Source of the DNA: Leptospira_A sp046736045
Lineage (GTDB): Bacteria; Spirochaetota; Leptospiria; Leptospirales; Leptospiraceae
Assembly: GCF_046736045.1 (NCBI RefSeq)
Contig: NZ_CP177134.1
Span: 1,302,001-1,366,000, forward strand
Reading direction: 5' to 3'
DNA: 64,000 nucleotides
Shown here piece after piece: positions 25,890 to 35,170 of this stretch. Numbering within the stretch: the first letter of the stretch is position 1; each line of letters opens with the position of its first letter. The notes beneath the pieces were generated by a model. It worked only from the letters and a program-made list of their open reading frames with translations, did no database searches and was not told the origin of the DNA. The position numbers were made by a program, and so were the translations under genes.

Positions 25890-26813
25890 TTAGTAAGTCT
25901 CCACAAATAGTTGGTCTTTTGACTCTAGATCTTTCTTAAATTCTTCATAAGACAAAGTACTTTTTGCAGCTTTTAACATTTCTTCGATGACCCCTTTTTC
26001 CATTCCTTTGGGCCCACCGCAAATATAAAAACGTCCGTTATTGGAAATCGCCGAAGCAACTTCATTTGCGAGCTCTTTCACTCTATGGCTGATGTACAAT
26101 TTACCGCCGTCGAAGGAATTTTTTTCCTCGCGACTAACTGCTGTAATGAATTTGAAATTGGAATGTTTTTTTTCCATTTCCTCAAAATATTCTTTTAGAA
26201 CGATTTCATCTGAGTAAGGGGCACCATAGATCACATATACATTTCCCTTAAATTGGATGGGCTCGTGTTCCAGAATCTCTTCTACCATTCCGAAATAGGG
26301 AGCAACTCCCGTTCCGGTAGCCAAAAAAAACAAATCTCCCGTATAATCGGCAAGTGGAAGGAGGAATTTTTTACCTGCAGGGCCGGTCAAAATCACTTCA
26401 TCGCCTTCCTTTAGATCGCAGATATAATTCGAACAAGCCCCTTTGTGCAATAGCTCACCATTTTCATCATACACATTGTCCCGTTTGATGACAAATTCGA
26501 TATTGTTCTGAGTTTTTCCAAAACCAAGGGAAGGTGAGGCAATGGAATACAAACGAACCGCATACGATGTATCAGGCAGGCCTTTTTCGATTTTAACCGG
26601 GTCTAGGCCTGGTGGAATGACACCTGCACTTTGTCCGATCAAGTAGGGATAAACGCTATGATCGAGTGAGAGTGTAATTCTATATATGGCAGACTCACCT
26701 TCGTTTGCTGGTCTTTTGCCTTTTCCCTTTTCCGGGGTCAACCTTTCGCTCCGAATGAGCTTTGCTTTGAAGGGGTTTGATTTTTTAAAAAGATTAATCT
26801 GTGGAGTGCGCAA
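25890..26813 (-). CDS. plant-type ferredoxin-NADP+ reductase
   Basis: This 307-residue flavoenzyme transfers electrons between NADPH and ferredoxin or flavodoxin. It has FAD-binding RLYSIASP and KGACSNYICDL, the nucleotide motif FLATGTGVAPYFGM, GGPKGMEKGV and a C-terminal Tyr (VETY). Leptospira is known for such a plastid-like FNR with a terminal tyrosine. The start is TTG at 26813, supported by GAGGA five bases before it and by a stop a few codons upstream. Confidence 0.92.
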   Translation of the reverse strand: MRTPQINLFKKSNPFKAKLIRSERLTPEKGKGKRPANEGESAIYRITLSLDHSVYPYLIGQSAGVIPPGLDPVKIEKGLPDTSYAVRLYSIASPSLGFGKTQNNIEFVIKRDNVYDENGELLHKGACSNYICDLKEGDEVILTGPAGKKFLLPLADYTGDLFFLATGTGVAPYFGMVEEILEHEPIQFKGNVYVIYGAPYSDEIVLKEYFEEMEKKHSNFKFITAVSREEKNSFDGGKLYISHRVKELANEVASAISNNGRFYICGGPKGMEKGVIEEMLKAAKSTLSYEEFKKDLESKDQLFVETY

Positions 26814-27004
26814 AGTCTTCCTCTGAAGTTAGCGTTTTTCGTCAAGCCCGCTCCGTCAATGAAAGCTGAAAAAGGAATCAGTAGGACTTTCACTTTTCTT
26901 GTTCGGAATTATGTCTCTTGATTGACTGTAATTTTCCAGTTTTTACGCTTTAGTCATTCTGGCGACTCTGCCGATTTTAAAGTTAACAGGATCAAAGAAA
27001 AAAC

Positions 27005-27232
27005 ATGCTATCTTACGACTCGCAGAATTATGAAACCAGCCCTTCTTTCCCGCCTGTAAGTCAATTATCCAGAAAATTAGAAACTTTTACAAATAATCTC
27101 CTTCAATGTATGCATGAAAAAAAGGAAGAAGAAACCACCTGGGCTGTGATCAGTTTAAAGGGTGAAATTTTAGCCGAGGGGCCTTTTGCATATCCTTCCG
27201 AATCTTCCGATCTTTTATTCCGCGAGGGGTAG
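27005..27232 (+). CDS. small hypothetical protein
   Basis: This 75-residue protein has a Ser/Pro-rich N-terminus, a central helix (KLETFTNNLLQCMHEKKEEE) and a short beta-like end (TTWAVISLKGEILAEGPFAY). There is no signal peptide. I do not recognise it. The ATG at 27005 follows an AGG/AAAG region, and the next gene starts two bases after its stop. The 190 bases upstream hold no strong promoter consensus. Confidence 0.5.
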   Translation: MLSYDSQNYETSPSFPPVSQLSRKLETFTNNLLQCMHEKKEEETTWAVISLKGEILAEGPFAYPSESSDLLFREG

Positions 27233-27234
27233 TC

Positions 27235-27726
27235 ATGTTCCGAAATTTAATTTTTATCATCTTATCTGTTATTAGTATACTCACTGTTAGTTTATCTGCC
27301 GTCAATTACGGTATGGCAGGTTGCGGTTTGGGTTCCATGGTACCTGCTTGGAAAAATGATATTTCCCAAGTAATGGCAGCCACAACCAATGGAAGTAGTT
27401 CCAACCAAACATTCGGAATCACTTCCGGGACTTCCAATTGTACAAATGACGGAATCGTAAAAGCCGAAAAGGCTCAGGAAATATTTGTTCACTACAACCA
27501 AGCCGGTTTGGAATCGGAAATGGCAGCGGGAAGCGGGGAACGCATTAACGCATTTGCACAACTGTTAGGTTGTCCGACTCACTCCTCCGAATTGGGAGAG
27601 CTTGTTAAAAAAAATTATTCCAAAATTGTAACTACGGAAACCAGAAAAGACTCTAAATTATTGCTCGCTTCCTTGAAGAAAGAAGTAGGTTCCGATCTTA
27701 AATTGAGCGAAGCCTGTCAGTTTTAA
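27235..27726 (+). CDS. DUF3015 family exported protein
   Basis: This 163-residue protein has a signal peptide (MFRNLIFIILSVISILTVSLSA) and the DUF3015 core: YGMAGCGLGSMVPAW, SQVMAATTNGSSSNQTFGI, TSGTSNC, and a helical end (GELVKKNYSKIV). Function is unknown. The family is often found next to DUF4105 genes, as here with the barrel gene eight bases downstream. The ribosome binding site GAGGGG overlaps the stop of the small upstream gene. Confidence 0.85.
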   Translation: MFRNLIFIILSVISILTVSLSAVNYGMAGCGLGSMVPAWKNDISQVMAATTNGSSSNQTFGITSGTSNCTNDGIVKAEKAQEIFVHYNQAGLESEMAAGSGERINAFAQLLGCPTHSSELGELVKKNYSKIVTTETRKDSKLLLASLKKEVGSDLKLSEACQF

Positions 27727-27733
27727 CCAAACT

Positions 27734-28507
27734 GTGCAAATTCGATTTGTTTTTCTTTTTCTATTCATTCTATTTTTTTCCTTCCCTGTTTTCACTCAAA
27801 CAAATGAAGAGAGCCACGGTTCAAAAAGAATTTCGGGCAGTGTCGGTTATTCCAATTTAGGCGCGTTTGCAGAATTTCAATTTCGTCCCGGTTATCATGA
27901 TTTATTGAACAGTGATAAAGGATTTGTTCCCAATTCGGAAACTCAAATTATGAATGGGGCCGTCCGTTATTATGAAGGCTCTAAAAAAGCGGAACTCACC
28001 CGACTGAACATCATAAAGATGTATTCCCTGAACCCATACAACAGCATTTCCGAATCGAAAACCTATGCACTTGATTTTGGTGCGGAAACAGTTACTGTTA
28101 AAACGAAACACCAACCGGTTTGGAAAGATAAAGCGGAGTATTCCAGAATCACTCCTATCAATGCGGAAGCTTCTTACGGTTATTCCTTTCAGAATCAATT
28201 TTCCAGAGAAGACTCTTCCTTTTTATTCACTCTGATGGCGGGAGTGAAAGCACAAGCCCACGGATATTTTAAAAACGAAGCGAGAATCGCACCGCAAGGA
28301 GTTTTGAATTTTTTATACAATATAGGAGTTTGGAAAATTCAAACCTATTATGCTTATCATTATTACAATATCTCTCAGAATGAAAATGATTATACTGCAA
28401 ATTTAAAATTGCGTTATGCGGTATTTCGAAATCATGAAATCAGATTTGAATTTTCAAAACACACTTATTATCAGGATGTTTTGGTTTCATATCATTATCT
28501 GTTTTAG
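27734..28507 (+). CDS. outer-membrane barrel matching only the C-terminal part of DUF4105 proteins
   Basis: This 257-residue protein has a signal peptide (FVFLFLFILFFSFPVF) and beta-rich sequence with the segment FQFRPGYHDLLNSDKGFVPN followed by GAVRYYE and LTRLNIIKMYSLNP. That segment resembles the C-terminal barrel of DUF4105/Lnb-type proteins. The N-terminal periplasmic domain of those proteins is absent, and the protein ends in Phe (SYHYLF) as barrels do. The GTG start at 27734 is close behind the DUF3015 stop. The domain assignment is from memory of the family pattern. Confidence 0.65.
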   Translation: MQIRFVFLFLFILFFSFPVFTQTNEESHGSKRISGSVGYSNLGAFAEFQFRPGYHDLLNSDKGFVPNSETQIMNGAVRYYEGSKKAELTRLNIIKMYSLNPYNSISESKTYALDFGAETVTVKTKHQPVWKDKAEYSRITPINAEASYGYSFQNQFSREDSSFLFTLMAGVKAQAHGYFKNEARIAPQGVLNFLYNIGVWKIQTYYAYHYYNISQNENDYTANLKLRYAVFRNHEIRFEFSKHTYYQDVLVSYHYLF

Positions 28508-29157
28508 TCGGAAGAAGCAAGGATTCTGGAAATTTCGGAATTGTATCTATGCGCCGTTTCCGACTGGGACAAAAATCCGTAAGACCCCAATTCAAATAAA
28601 AAGGAAGCGGTCAATCCGTAACCACCGTCTAACGTAGCATCACATCCTTTTTTGCCGGAAGGAACTATATTCAGATCTCTTGCATTAAGGAAACGAAAGT
28701 TTTCCGGGCAAGGAACATGTGAGTATTCTTTTCCATCCGCATGTCTTGCCTCGTGTAGAAGGATGAGTGCCCGATCCAGTTTGGGTAATTGGAAAAAAGA
28801 TTTTCCCAATACTACTTCACCATCATGAAAATAGGCTATAAAATCTCCGGTTGAACCTTTGGAATAATTTCTGATTCGGGATTGAATCCATTTGCTAAGT
28901 TTTTTGCCCGAGTAATGAAAATGAAAATGAGTTTCGAAGTTCGTATAACGATTGTATGTTTGCTTACTGATTCTTAAGCGGCTAGGTTCCAAAGATTCAA
29001 TGTAGCGGTAGGTTTCTTTTAAGGTTTTGCTGTCTTTGAGGGAGAGTTTGGATTCTTGAGCTGAAAGTGAAAAAGTAAATGGAGTGAAAAGGATTAGTAA
29101 AAGTACGAAGTAAGGAATTTGAATTCCTAAGACTTTTCTCCGACTTTGTTTGGCCAT
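28504..29157 (-). CDS. exported zincin-like protein with an HExxH motif
   Basis: This 217-residue protein has a signal segment (IPYFVLLLILFTPFTFSLSA) and the motif LILLHEARHADG, which matches HExxH (HEARH), followed by CPENF and GCDATLDGGYG. It may be a small metalloprotease; no named family is recognised. I use ATG 29157, which gives a positively charged N-terminus (AKQSRRK). It converges on the barrel gene by a four-base overlap of stops. Confidence 0.6.
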   Translation of the reverse strand: MAKQSRRKVLGIQIPYFVLLLILFTPFTFSLSAQESKLSLKDSKTLKETYRYIESLEPSRLRISKQTYNRYTNFETHFHFHYSGKKLSKWIQSRIRNYSKGSTGDFIAYFHDGEVVLGKSFFQLPKLDRALILLHEARHADGKEYSHVPCPENFRFLNARDLNIVPSGKKGCDATLDGGYGLTASFLFELGSYGFLSQSETAHRYNSEISRILASSD

Positions 29158-29220
29158 CAATCTCATTTTACCTAGATGAGTTAAGGACAAATAAATGTAG
29201 CGGAATGTCTACATCTAAAT

Positions 29221-29253
29221 CTAGGAGTGGTGGAAACCACTTGCTAGTTTTTT
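29221..29253 (+). terminator. terminator-like hairpin between the zincin and GGDEF-EAL genes
   Basis: CTAG and AGTGGT pair with ACCACT and CTAG around a GGAA loop, with a small bulge, followed by six T residues. No plus-strand gene ends nearby; the closest, the barrel gene, stops 700 bases upstream. The hairpin could end read-through antisense transcription, a small RNA, or act as a leader attenuator of the downstream gene. A smaller hairpin (TGTAG/CTACA) lies at 29196-29213. The rest of 29158-29398 shows nothing clear. Confidence 0.5.
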
Positions 29254-29398
29254 AAGCATGCTGGTAATGATGCAGAGCAAAAAAATGAGAAAATGATGAT
29301 GAAGATCAGGAAATTTTGTAAGAAAAATCATTGGTTCTTCGTCCGTGGAAAAAAATCTATTGTAAGAACGGCAATTTATCGTCTCCTATTCTCAGTTC

Positions 29399-31822
29399 AT
29401 GTCTTCTAAAAATCTTACAGTCTACATTGAAAAAAAGGACTCAGATTTTTACTTAACCTTACTTAGCGACATAAAAATAAATTTTACTACAATCGTCTTC
29501 GACGAATTTACGGAATTGGATTCTATTTCACCTGACATGGGTAATGTGCTCTTGTTTTGGAAAGACGAAAGACTTTTGGAAAAACAAAATTTTCTAAACG
29601 AACGATTTCCGAACCTGCTTTCCATATTAATTTTTGAAAATTCCGTATCCAAAGAAAACCAATCTCACCCCACTCATCTTTCCATTTCCAAAGAACAGTA
29701 TTCTTTCGAGCTTTTATCCATCACACTTGATTTTGCAGAAAGATTGATATTGGATCAGAAACGCAGCCGCGAGTTTGAGGAAATCAAAGAAAGAATGGCG
29801 GTGCTTGAAAATGTATTCGAAGAATCTTTGGATATATTGATTCAAATTGACCCTCAATCCAAAGAAATCATAGGGGTCAATAAACAGTCGTTAAGTGTTC
29901 TTTGCTATGAAGAAGAGGATTTAAAAGGAAAGGATTTTTCCATTCTGCTGCCAAGAGTTGCGAATGATGAAGCGGAGTTTCAGGGAAGTTTGATTGAAGG
30001 CAGTTCACTTGTCACCAAACAGGGAGAAATTATCCCAACAGAGTCTTCGTTTAGACTTTATCCGGTGAACGGAAAAATGGTAATCTGGGCGACATTTAGA
30101 GATATTTCGGAAAGAAAAAAAGCCCAGGAACAAGTCAAAAGACAGAAAGCATTTTACGAATTCATTCTGGACAATATCGACTCCGATATATCCGTATTAG
30201 GTGATGATTTCAAATACGAGTATTCCAATCCCGTTTTGCTTCCGAATCCGGAAATACGTTCCTGGTTGCATTCGAAAACAGATAAAGAACTTTCAAAAAG
30301 ATTAAATCTTCCGCACGAGTTTGCGGAAAAGAGACAAAAATTTTTGGATGTCGCTTTAAGCAAAAACGATATAGTTCAGTTTGAAGAATTGATTTCGGAT
30401 GAACAGGATGGGAAAAAATATTTATTGAGAAAATACATTCCGATAGAAGATCCTGATTCCAAAAAGAGAAGTATCATCAGCTACGGAATCGATATCACAG
30501 AAAGAAAGTTAGCTGAAGAAAGAATCACTTATCTTGCATATTACGATTCTCTAACGGGACTTTCCAATCGGACTTTATTTATAGATCATGCAAGCCAAGC
30601 GCTTAAAAACCATAAATCAACGGAAACTCTGATCGCATTTTATTTTTTCGATATAGATAATTTTAAATTCATCAACGATAGTTTGGGACATGCGAAAGGA
30701 GATATGCTTTTGCAGATGGTAGCCGCCCGCTTAAAGCGTATTATGACGGAAGTTGATACGGTTGCCCGTTTCGGCGGAGATGAATTTGCAATCCTGAAAG
30801 TTGACATTCTCAATAAAGGAGAAGCTTCCGAGTTTGCGGCAAGGGTGTTGGAAATTCTAAGTCAGCCATTTCATGTAACCGGCAGGGATTTGTATACAAC
30901 GATCAGTATGGGTATTGCACTTTCACCTAATGATGGTATAACGACCCAGGAGCTTTTGAAAAATGCGGATATGGCAATGTACAAAGCGAAAGAATTGGGT
31001 AGAAATAATTTTAGGTTTTATACAAATGAATTGATTCTTCGTTCTGAAAAACGATTGTACATTGAAAATTCACTCAGAAAGGCTTTGCAAAATAACGAAC
31101 TGAGTCTGTTTTTTCAACCTCAGATTTCGATGAAAACAAATCGGGTTTGCGGTGCGGAAGCTTTGATTCGTTGGAAACATCCTGAGCGGGGTTGGGTGCC
31201 TCCGATTGAATTCATTCCGGTTGCAGAAGATTCGGGGATGATTGAAAGGATAGGAGATTGGGTTTTGGAAGAAGCATGCCGTTTGAAAAAAAGTTGGCAT
31301 GAAGACAACATAAACGGATTCAATTTGAGCATCAATGTGAGTGGTAAACAATTAAAGAAAAACAATTGGGCTCATAAAGTACAGGCAACAATCGAACATT
31401 TTAAAATCAATGCGAATGAGATCGAATTGGAACTCACCGAAAGTTCCATCATGGAAAATCCCGAGAAGAGCATTGAAGCATTTCGTTATCTTTCCGATTT
31501 GGGAGTTAAAGTTTCCATTGATGATTTTGGAACAGGTTATTCTTCTCTAAGTTATTTGAAAAAAATCGATGCGGATATTTTGAAAATCGACCGTTCCTTT
31601 GTGATTGATTTGGAAAAAAATGAAGATGACCAAGCAATCTGCAGAGCAATCATCAATATGGCGGTTTCTCTAGGAATGGAAGTAATTGCGGAAGGTGTAG
31701 AAACGGAAGTACAACGAAATTTATTAAAAAATTTCGGATGTCATATCATTCAGGGATACTTCTATAGCAAACCTCTTCCCGTTGAAGATTTTGTAGATTT
31801 TGTAAAAAAAAATAACCAGTAA
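29399..31822 (+). CDS. PAS-GGDEF-EAL cyclic-di-GMP protein
   Basis: This 807-residue protein has an N-terminal alpha/beta region (1-115), two PAS segments (about 130-245 and 250-370, each ending in an ISERKKAQE/ITERKLAEE-like linker), a GGDEF domain with intact RFGGDEFAIL, and an EAL domain with AEALIRWKHP, ELTESSIMENP and DDFGTGYSSLSYLKK. Both active sites look complete, so it may make and break c-di-GMP. No membrane segment is visible. The N-terminal region looks like a receiver fold without the phospho-Asp. Confidence 0.92.
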   Translation: MSSKNLTVYIEKKDSDFYLTLLSDIKINFTTIVFDEFTELDSISPDMGNVLLFWKDERLLEKQNFLNERFPNLLSILIFENSVSKENQSHPTHLSISKEQYSFELLSITLDFAERLILDQKRSREFEEIKERMAVLENVFEESLDILIQIDPQSKEIIGVNKQSLSVLCYEEEDLKGKDFSILLPRVANDEAEFQGSLIEGSSLVTKQGEIIPTESSFRLYPVNGKMVIWATFRDISERKKAQEQVKRQKAFYEFILDNIDSDISVLGDDFKYEYSNPVLLPNPEIRSWLHSKTDKELSKRLNLPHEFAEKRQKFLDVALSKNDIVQFEELISDEQDGKKYLLRKYIPIEDPDSKKRSIISYGIDITERKLAEERITYLAYYDSLTGLSNRTLFIDHASQALKNHKSTETLIAFYFFDIDNFKFINDSLGHAKGDMLLQMVAARLKRIMTEVDTVARFGGDEFAILKVDILNKGEASEFAARVLEILSQPFHVTGRDLYTTISMGIALSPNDGITTQELLKNADMAMYKAKELGRNNFRFYTNELILRSEKRLYIENSLRKALQNNELSLFFQPQISMKTNRVCGAEALIRWKHPERGWVPPIEFIPVAEDSGMIERIGDWVLEEACRLKKSWHEDNINGFNLSINVSGKQLKKNNWAHKVQATIEHFKINANEIELELTESSIMENPEKSIEAFRYLSDLGVKVSIDDFGTGYSSLSYLKKIDADILKIDRSFVIDLEKNEDDQAICRAIINMAVSLGMEVIAEGVETEVQRNLLKNFGCHIIQGYFYSKPLPVEDFVDFVKKNNQ

Positions 31823-31852
31823 AGAAGGGGAATCAGACCGATTCTTTATTTA

Positions 31853-32842
31853 ATGAAAGAGCAAATTTTAGCTTTCAGTCTGTTATTCTTCAGCTTATCT
31901 CTTTTTGCAGAGACGAAAAAATCACATAAACCCGATGGAATTAAAAATTCTTTCAATTACTTTGTAAAAAAAGAAGAGAAGAATTTTTTTCTCCTTTTGG
32001 AAGCACGAAAATTCGGAAGGGGTGAGGCGATTTTTTTTCGACTAACACCTAAAGATAAAAAATGGATTCATGAAAATTTCAAAGTTTTTTGGATGGGTAA
32101 AGAAGTTGTTCTATCCAAACAAGGAAACAGCCAAATAGGATTTTTTGCCATTTCTCCCGATGCCACTCCGGGGCCTATGAATTTGGAAATCCAATCCAAA
32201 ATCTTTTTTGTAAAACGTGGAACCAAACAATACCAAATCCAATTGGAACCGACCAAGTTTCAAGTGATTCAGAAAAATCAATCCATCAACGTAGCTGAAA
32301 AATTCGTAACTGAAGAACTTTCCAAAGAGACTTTGGAGTTTATCAAAGAGTGTTCCAAGGCGAAAGAAATGGCATTTGCAAAAGAATCCGTTTTGCAATT
32401 CACGGATAATTTTAAATTGCCTTTGGATCGTATTCATATCACTAGTAAATTCTATGTTAGACGAGACTATAAAAATAAAAAAGGCAAACCCCATGGCGGA
32501 GTTGATTTTCGTGGCAAACAAGGAACTCCCATTCAAGCCATACAAGACGGAACAGTGGTTCTTGCACGTCCTATGTACTATGAAGGCAACTTCACAATCC
32601 TGGATCATGGAAATAAAATTTTCACTTTTTATATGCATCAAAGTGAAATGTTGGTGAAGGTGGGTGATAAGGTAAAAAAAGGACAGACGATCGGAAAGGT
32701 AGGTTCTACGGGAATGTCTACCGGGCCTCATTTGCATTTAGGTGCCAAAATTGCAAATACGCTGATCGATCCTTTATCATTGATTTCAATCGCAGGTATT
32801 ATGGAAGATACGGGAGAAGAACTGGCTAGTTCTAAAAAATAG
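31853..32842 (+). CDS. M23 (LytM) family peptidase, exported
   Basis: This 329-residue protein has a signal peptide (ILAFSLLFFSLSLFA), an N-terminal domain of about 180 residues, and a LytM domain with zinc ligands in HGGVDFRGKQG and GPHLHLG, plus FYMHQSEMLVKVGDKV. It should cut peptidoglycan cross-bridges or act as an amidase activator. The ribosome binding site AAGGGGA lies about 20 bases before the ATG, which is unusually far. It follows the GGDEF-EAL gene by 30 bases. Confidence 0.88.
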   Translation: MKEQILAFSLLFFSLSLFAETKKSHKPDGIKNSFNYFVKKEEKNFFLLLEARKFGRGEAIFFRLTPKDKKWIHENFKVFWMGKEVVLSKQGNSQIGFFAISPDATPGPMNLEIQSKIFFVKRGTKQYQIQLEPTKFQVIQKNQSINVAEKFVTEELSKETLEFIKECSKAKEMAFAKESVLQFTDNFKLPLDRIHITSKFYVRRDYKNKKGKPHGGVDFRGKQGTPIQAIQDGTVVLARPMYYEGNFTILDHGNKIFTFYMHQSEMLVKVGDKVKKGQTIGKVGSTGMSTGPHLHLGAKIANTLIDPLSLISIAGIMEDTGEELASSKK

Positions 32843-32848
32843 ATTTAT

Positions 32849-33922
32849 CTATTTTGGTTCTTCTTCTGAGGGAACTTCGGTCTCGGTGAATCGGACTGAT
32901 TTAAGAACGGATTCGATCCCCGGCTCATGAGCCTGGCCTTTCTCCAGGTTTTCCGTAATATGTAATAAAATTTTATCATGATTCGGATTTTCAATCAATA
33001 TGAATCCCGATTTCGCATAACGAGGTCTAAGCGAATCATAGAAAGTCCAGAATTTACTTCCTAAATTGGGTAGTAAGGTTTCCGAAGATGAAATTTCCTG
33101 CAAGTCTTCTATCTCTTGTTTGCTGATTTGCATATTCAAATAGGAAGACACTTCGAAAGCCGCCTGATCGATTTCAAAAGGAACATAGGAAGGAAAATAA
33201 AACATCCTAATGAACGGGTAACGGTTGGCATCGGTGTCACTGGATGCAATCAGACCTGCAATCTGACCTGCCCCTGTTTTTTGTTCGAGGTTCAGGTCTT
33301 CCGGTTTGAAAAAATAAAAGTCTTCCGGGATTTTGAATCCAAGTTTTAATTCATCGTTCCAATAACTATTTTCCGTTTCCGATTTTGCCCAGGAGTTGAG
33401 ATCCACTTCTTCGAACTTGAACTTGTTTTTAAAAAGAACATAGGAAGATAAAATTTCAACGGTTTGCAATGCGCGAAAGGATAACAGTCCGTTGCCGACG
33501 AGGAGTATTGTCGCAAGAGAAACCTTTACGTAAAAATCCATTCGCAAAATACGAATTAGTATAATGACAAAAGATAAAATGAAAAAGAATACTTTTCCGG
33601 CTCTGAAATGAAATACTTCCGAAAGCCATAATGAAAAAATAAAAACAGCCGCCGCTATGATTTCAATCAGAGGGTGGTATGGATTTTTCCAATACTCTCT
33701 GATCGCATAAAGCGTTCCCAATAGCAAAACGGAGCCGCAAATCAGTGCAGCCAAACTAAGCAAAGTGATATAATGCCAAGGCAAATGCCATTCGTGGTAA
33801 ACGAAAAAGGGAAGTGCTATTACGACATAGGCGACTAAAAGATTTGTAAGAGTGGATCCCTTTGTAAATGGAGATAAGAAATCTCTTGCCTGATTCGATA
33901 ATTTATTTGTAAATTGGCTCAT
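32849..33922 (-). CDS. membrane protein of unknown function
   Basis: This 357-residue protein has five hydrophobic segments in the first 165 residues (VAYVVIALPFFVYHEWHL, LLSLAALICGSVLLLGTLY, IEIIAAAVFIFSLWLSE, VFFFILSFVIILI, VSLATILLVGNGLL). A soluble domain of about 190 residues follows, with LGFKIPEDFYFF and a beta-rich end. The family is not recognised. Its ATG overlaps the ATG of the divergent gene at 33921 within CATG, so no intergenic DNA separates the two starts. Confidence 0.6.
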   Translation of the reverse strand: MSQFTNKLSNQARDFLSPFTKGSTLTNLLVAYVVIALPFFVYHEWHLPWHYITLLSLAALICGSVLLLGTLYAIREYWKNPYHPLIEIIAAAVFIFSLWLSEVFHFRAGKVFFFILSFVIILIRILRMDFYVKVSLATILLVGNGLLSFRALQTVEILSSYVLFKNKFKFEEVDLNSWAKSETENSYWNDELKLGFKIPEDFYFFKPEDLNLEQKTGAGQIAGLIASSDTDANRYPFIRMFYFPSYVPFEIDQAAFEVSSYLNMQISKQEIEDLQEISSSETLLPNLGSKFWTFYDSLRPRYAKSGFILIENPNHDKILLHITENLEKGQAHEPGIESVLKSVRFTETEVPSEEEPK

Positions 33923-34493
33923 GTCTGCCGTATTTGAATTCTTTCAAAAAATCCAAAAACAAATCCTAGATCTTCAAAATTCAATTCATGAATTTCAAGA
34001 AAGTTGGGGTCGTTTCCAAAAGTTTTGGGATCTGTTTTTTCAAATAGTTCCTTGGGAAGTTCTCCTGTTACTTGTGTTTTCTGTCATTCTCCTTTCCTTA
34101 TTTAATTCGATTTCTCCATCAACTCCTAAGACAAATTTGACTATTTCCATTTTATTGCTCTGCGGGCTTTGGAGCTATTTATGGAGTTTGTTCAGTGAAA
34201 CTCCCAATTACGGAAAGATTCTTTGGACCGGGTTTTACATCCTGTTTCCTTTGCATGCATTCGGGCTGGGAAAGTTTACTTATGAAAAGATCCGGCTTAG
34301 GATTCTTGCCAAAAAAAGAATCAAACCGAGAGACTGGGAAGAAAGTTTGGGACAGATTTCAAAAGATTACAACGGTTTGATGGCGCTTGCTTATTCCAAA
34401 ACGGATTCGGCGCATGAGAACAAATCGGAAATTCAAACTAAAATTTCGGACTTGGAGAAATCCATTTCCGGAATCAAGAGTTTGCTTCAGTGA
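33921..34493 (+). CDS. membrane and coiled-coil protein upstream of a two-component pair
   Basis: This 190-residue protein begins with an amphipathic coiled-coil-like helix (FEFFQKIQKQILDLQNSI). Three hydrophobic segments follow (VPWEVLLLLVFSVILLSLFN, LTISILLLCGLWSYLWSL, ILWTGFYILFPLHAFGLG), then a charged C-terminal helix (SEIQTKISDLEKSISGIKSLL). The stop overlaps the regulator start as GTGA, so it is part of that operon and may belong to the signalling pathway. Function unknown. Confidence 0.6.
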   Translation: MSAVFEFFQKIQKQILDLQNSIHEFQESWGRFQKFWDLFFQIVPWEVLLLLVFSVILLSLFNSISPSTPKTNLTISILLLCGLWSYLWSLFSETPNYGKILWTGFYILFPLHAFGLGKFTYEKIRLRILAKKRIKPRDWEESLGQISKDYNGLMALAYSKTDSAHENKSEIQTKISDLEKSISGIKSLLQ

Positions 34494-35170
34494 AGTCCAA
34501 AGTTACGTATACTGTTTCAATTGTGGAAGATAATATTCACACTGCAAAAAACTTAAAAACCTTATTGGCCAAGGACAAACAATTCAAGTTTTTAAAACAC
34601 TATACAAGTGCCGATCAGGCAATCGAAGAAATTCCGAAGGAACCTGCGGATATTACCATTTTGGATATCGGATTGCCTGGTAAAAGCGGATTGGAATGCC
34701 TTCATGTTTTAAAGCCGATTACACATAACACAAAATATGTGATATACACTGTCTTTGAAGATGAAGAAAAAATCATCAATGCGATACAGAATGGCGCCTC
34801 GGGTTATTTGCTAAAAGATACGGCGCCGGATCTTTTGTTGGCGGAATTGAATGTAATCGTTTTGGGTGGAGCACCTTTAACGCCAAGGATTGCTGATAAA
34901 ATCATTCGGGAATTTGCCAAACAAGGCGAATTGCATTCACATCCCGAACCGAACGATTCCGGATTGACCGCACGCGAATTGCAAATCTTAAACTTTGTGG
35001 CATTGGGTATGACCTTTCCTGATATTGCCGAAGAGTTGGATATTTCTTCGCATACAGTCAGTCGCCATATTGAGAAAATATATAAAAAATTAGAAGTCCA
35101 TTCGAAATCGGAGGCAATCATTCGAGGTCGACGAATGGGTATTATACGAAATGTTCCCGGCTATCCTTGA
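34490..35170 (+). CDS. NarL/LuxR-type response regulator
   Basis: This 226-residue protein has a receiver domain (VSIVEDNIHT, phospho-Asp in ITILDIGLPGKSG, Lys in YLLKDTAPD) and a LuxR-type helix-turn-helix (LTARELQILNFVALGMTFPDIAEELDISSHTVSRHIEKIY in outline). The GTG start overlaps the upstream stop, and its stop overlaps the kinase start. It should respond to the kinase encoded next. Confidence 0.92.
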   Translation: MKSKVTYTVSIVEDNIHTAKNLKTLLAKDKQFKFLKHYTSADQAIEEIPKEPADITILDIGLPGKSGLECLHVLKPITHNTKYVIYTVFEDEEKIINAIQNGASGYLLKDTAPDLLLAELNVIVLGGAPLTPRIADKIIREFAKQGELHSHPEPNDSGLTARELQILNFVALGMTFPDIAEELDISSHTVSRHIEKIYKKLEVHSKSEAIIRGRRMGIIRNVPGYP

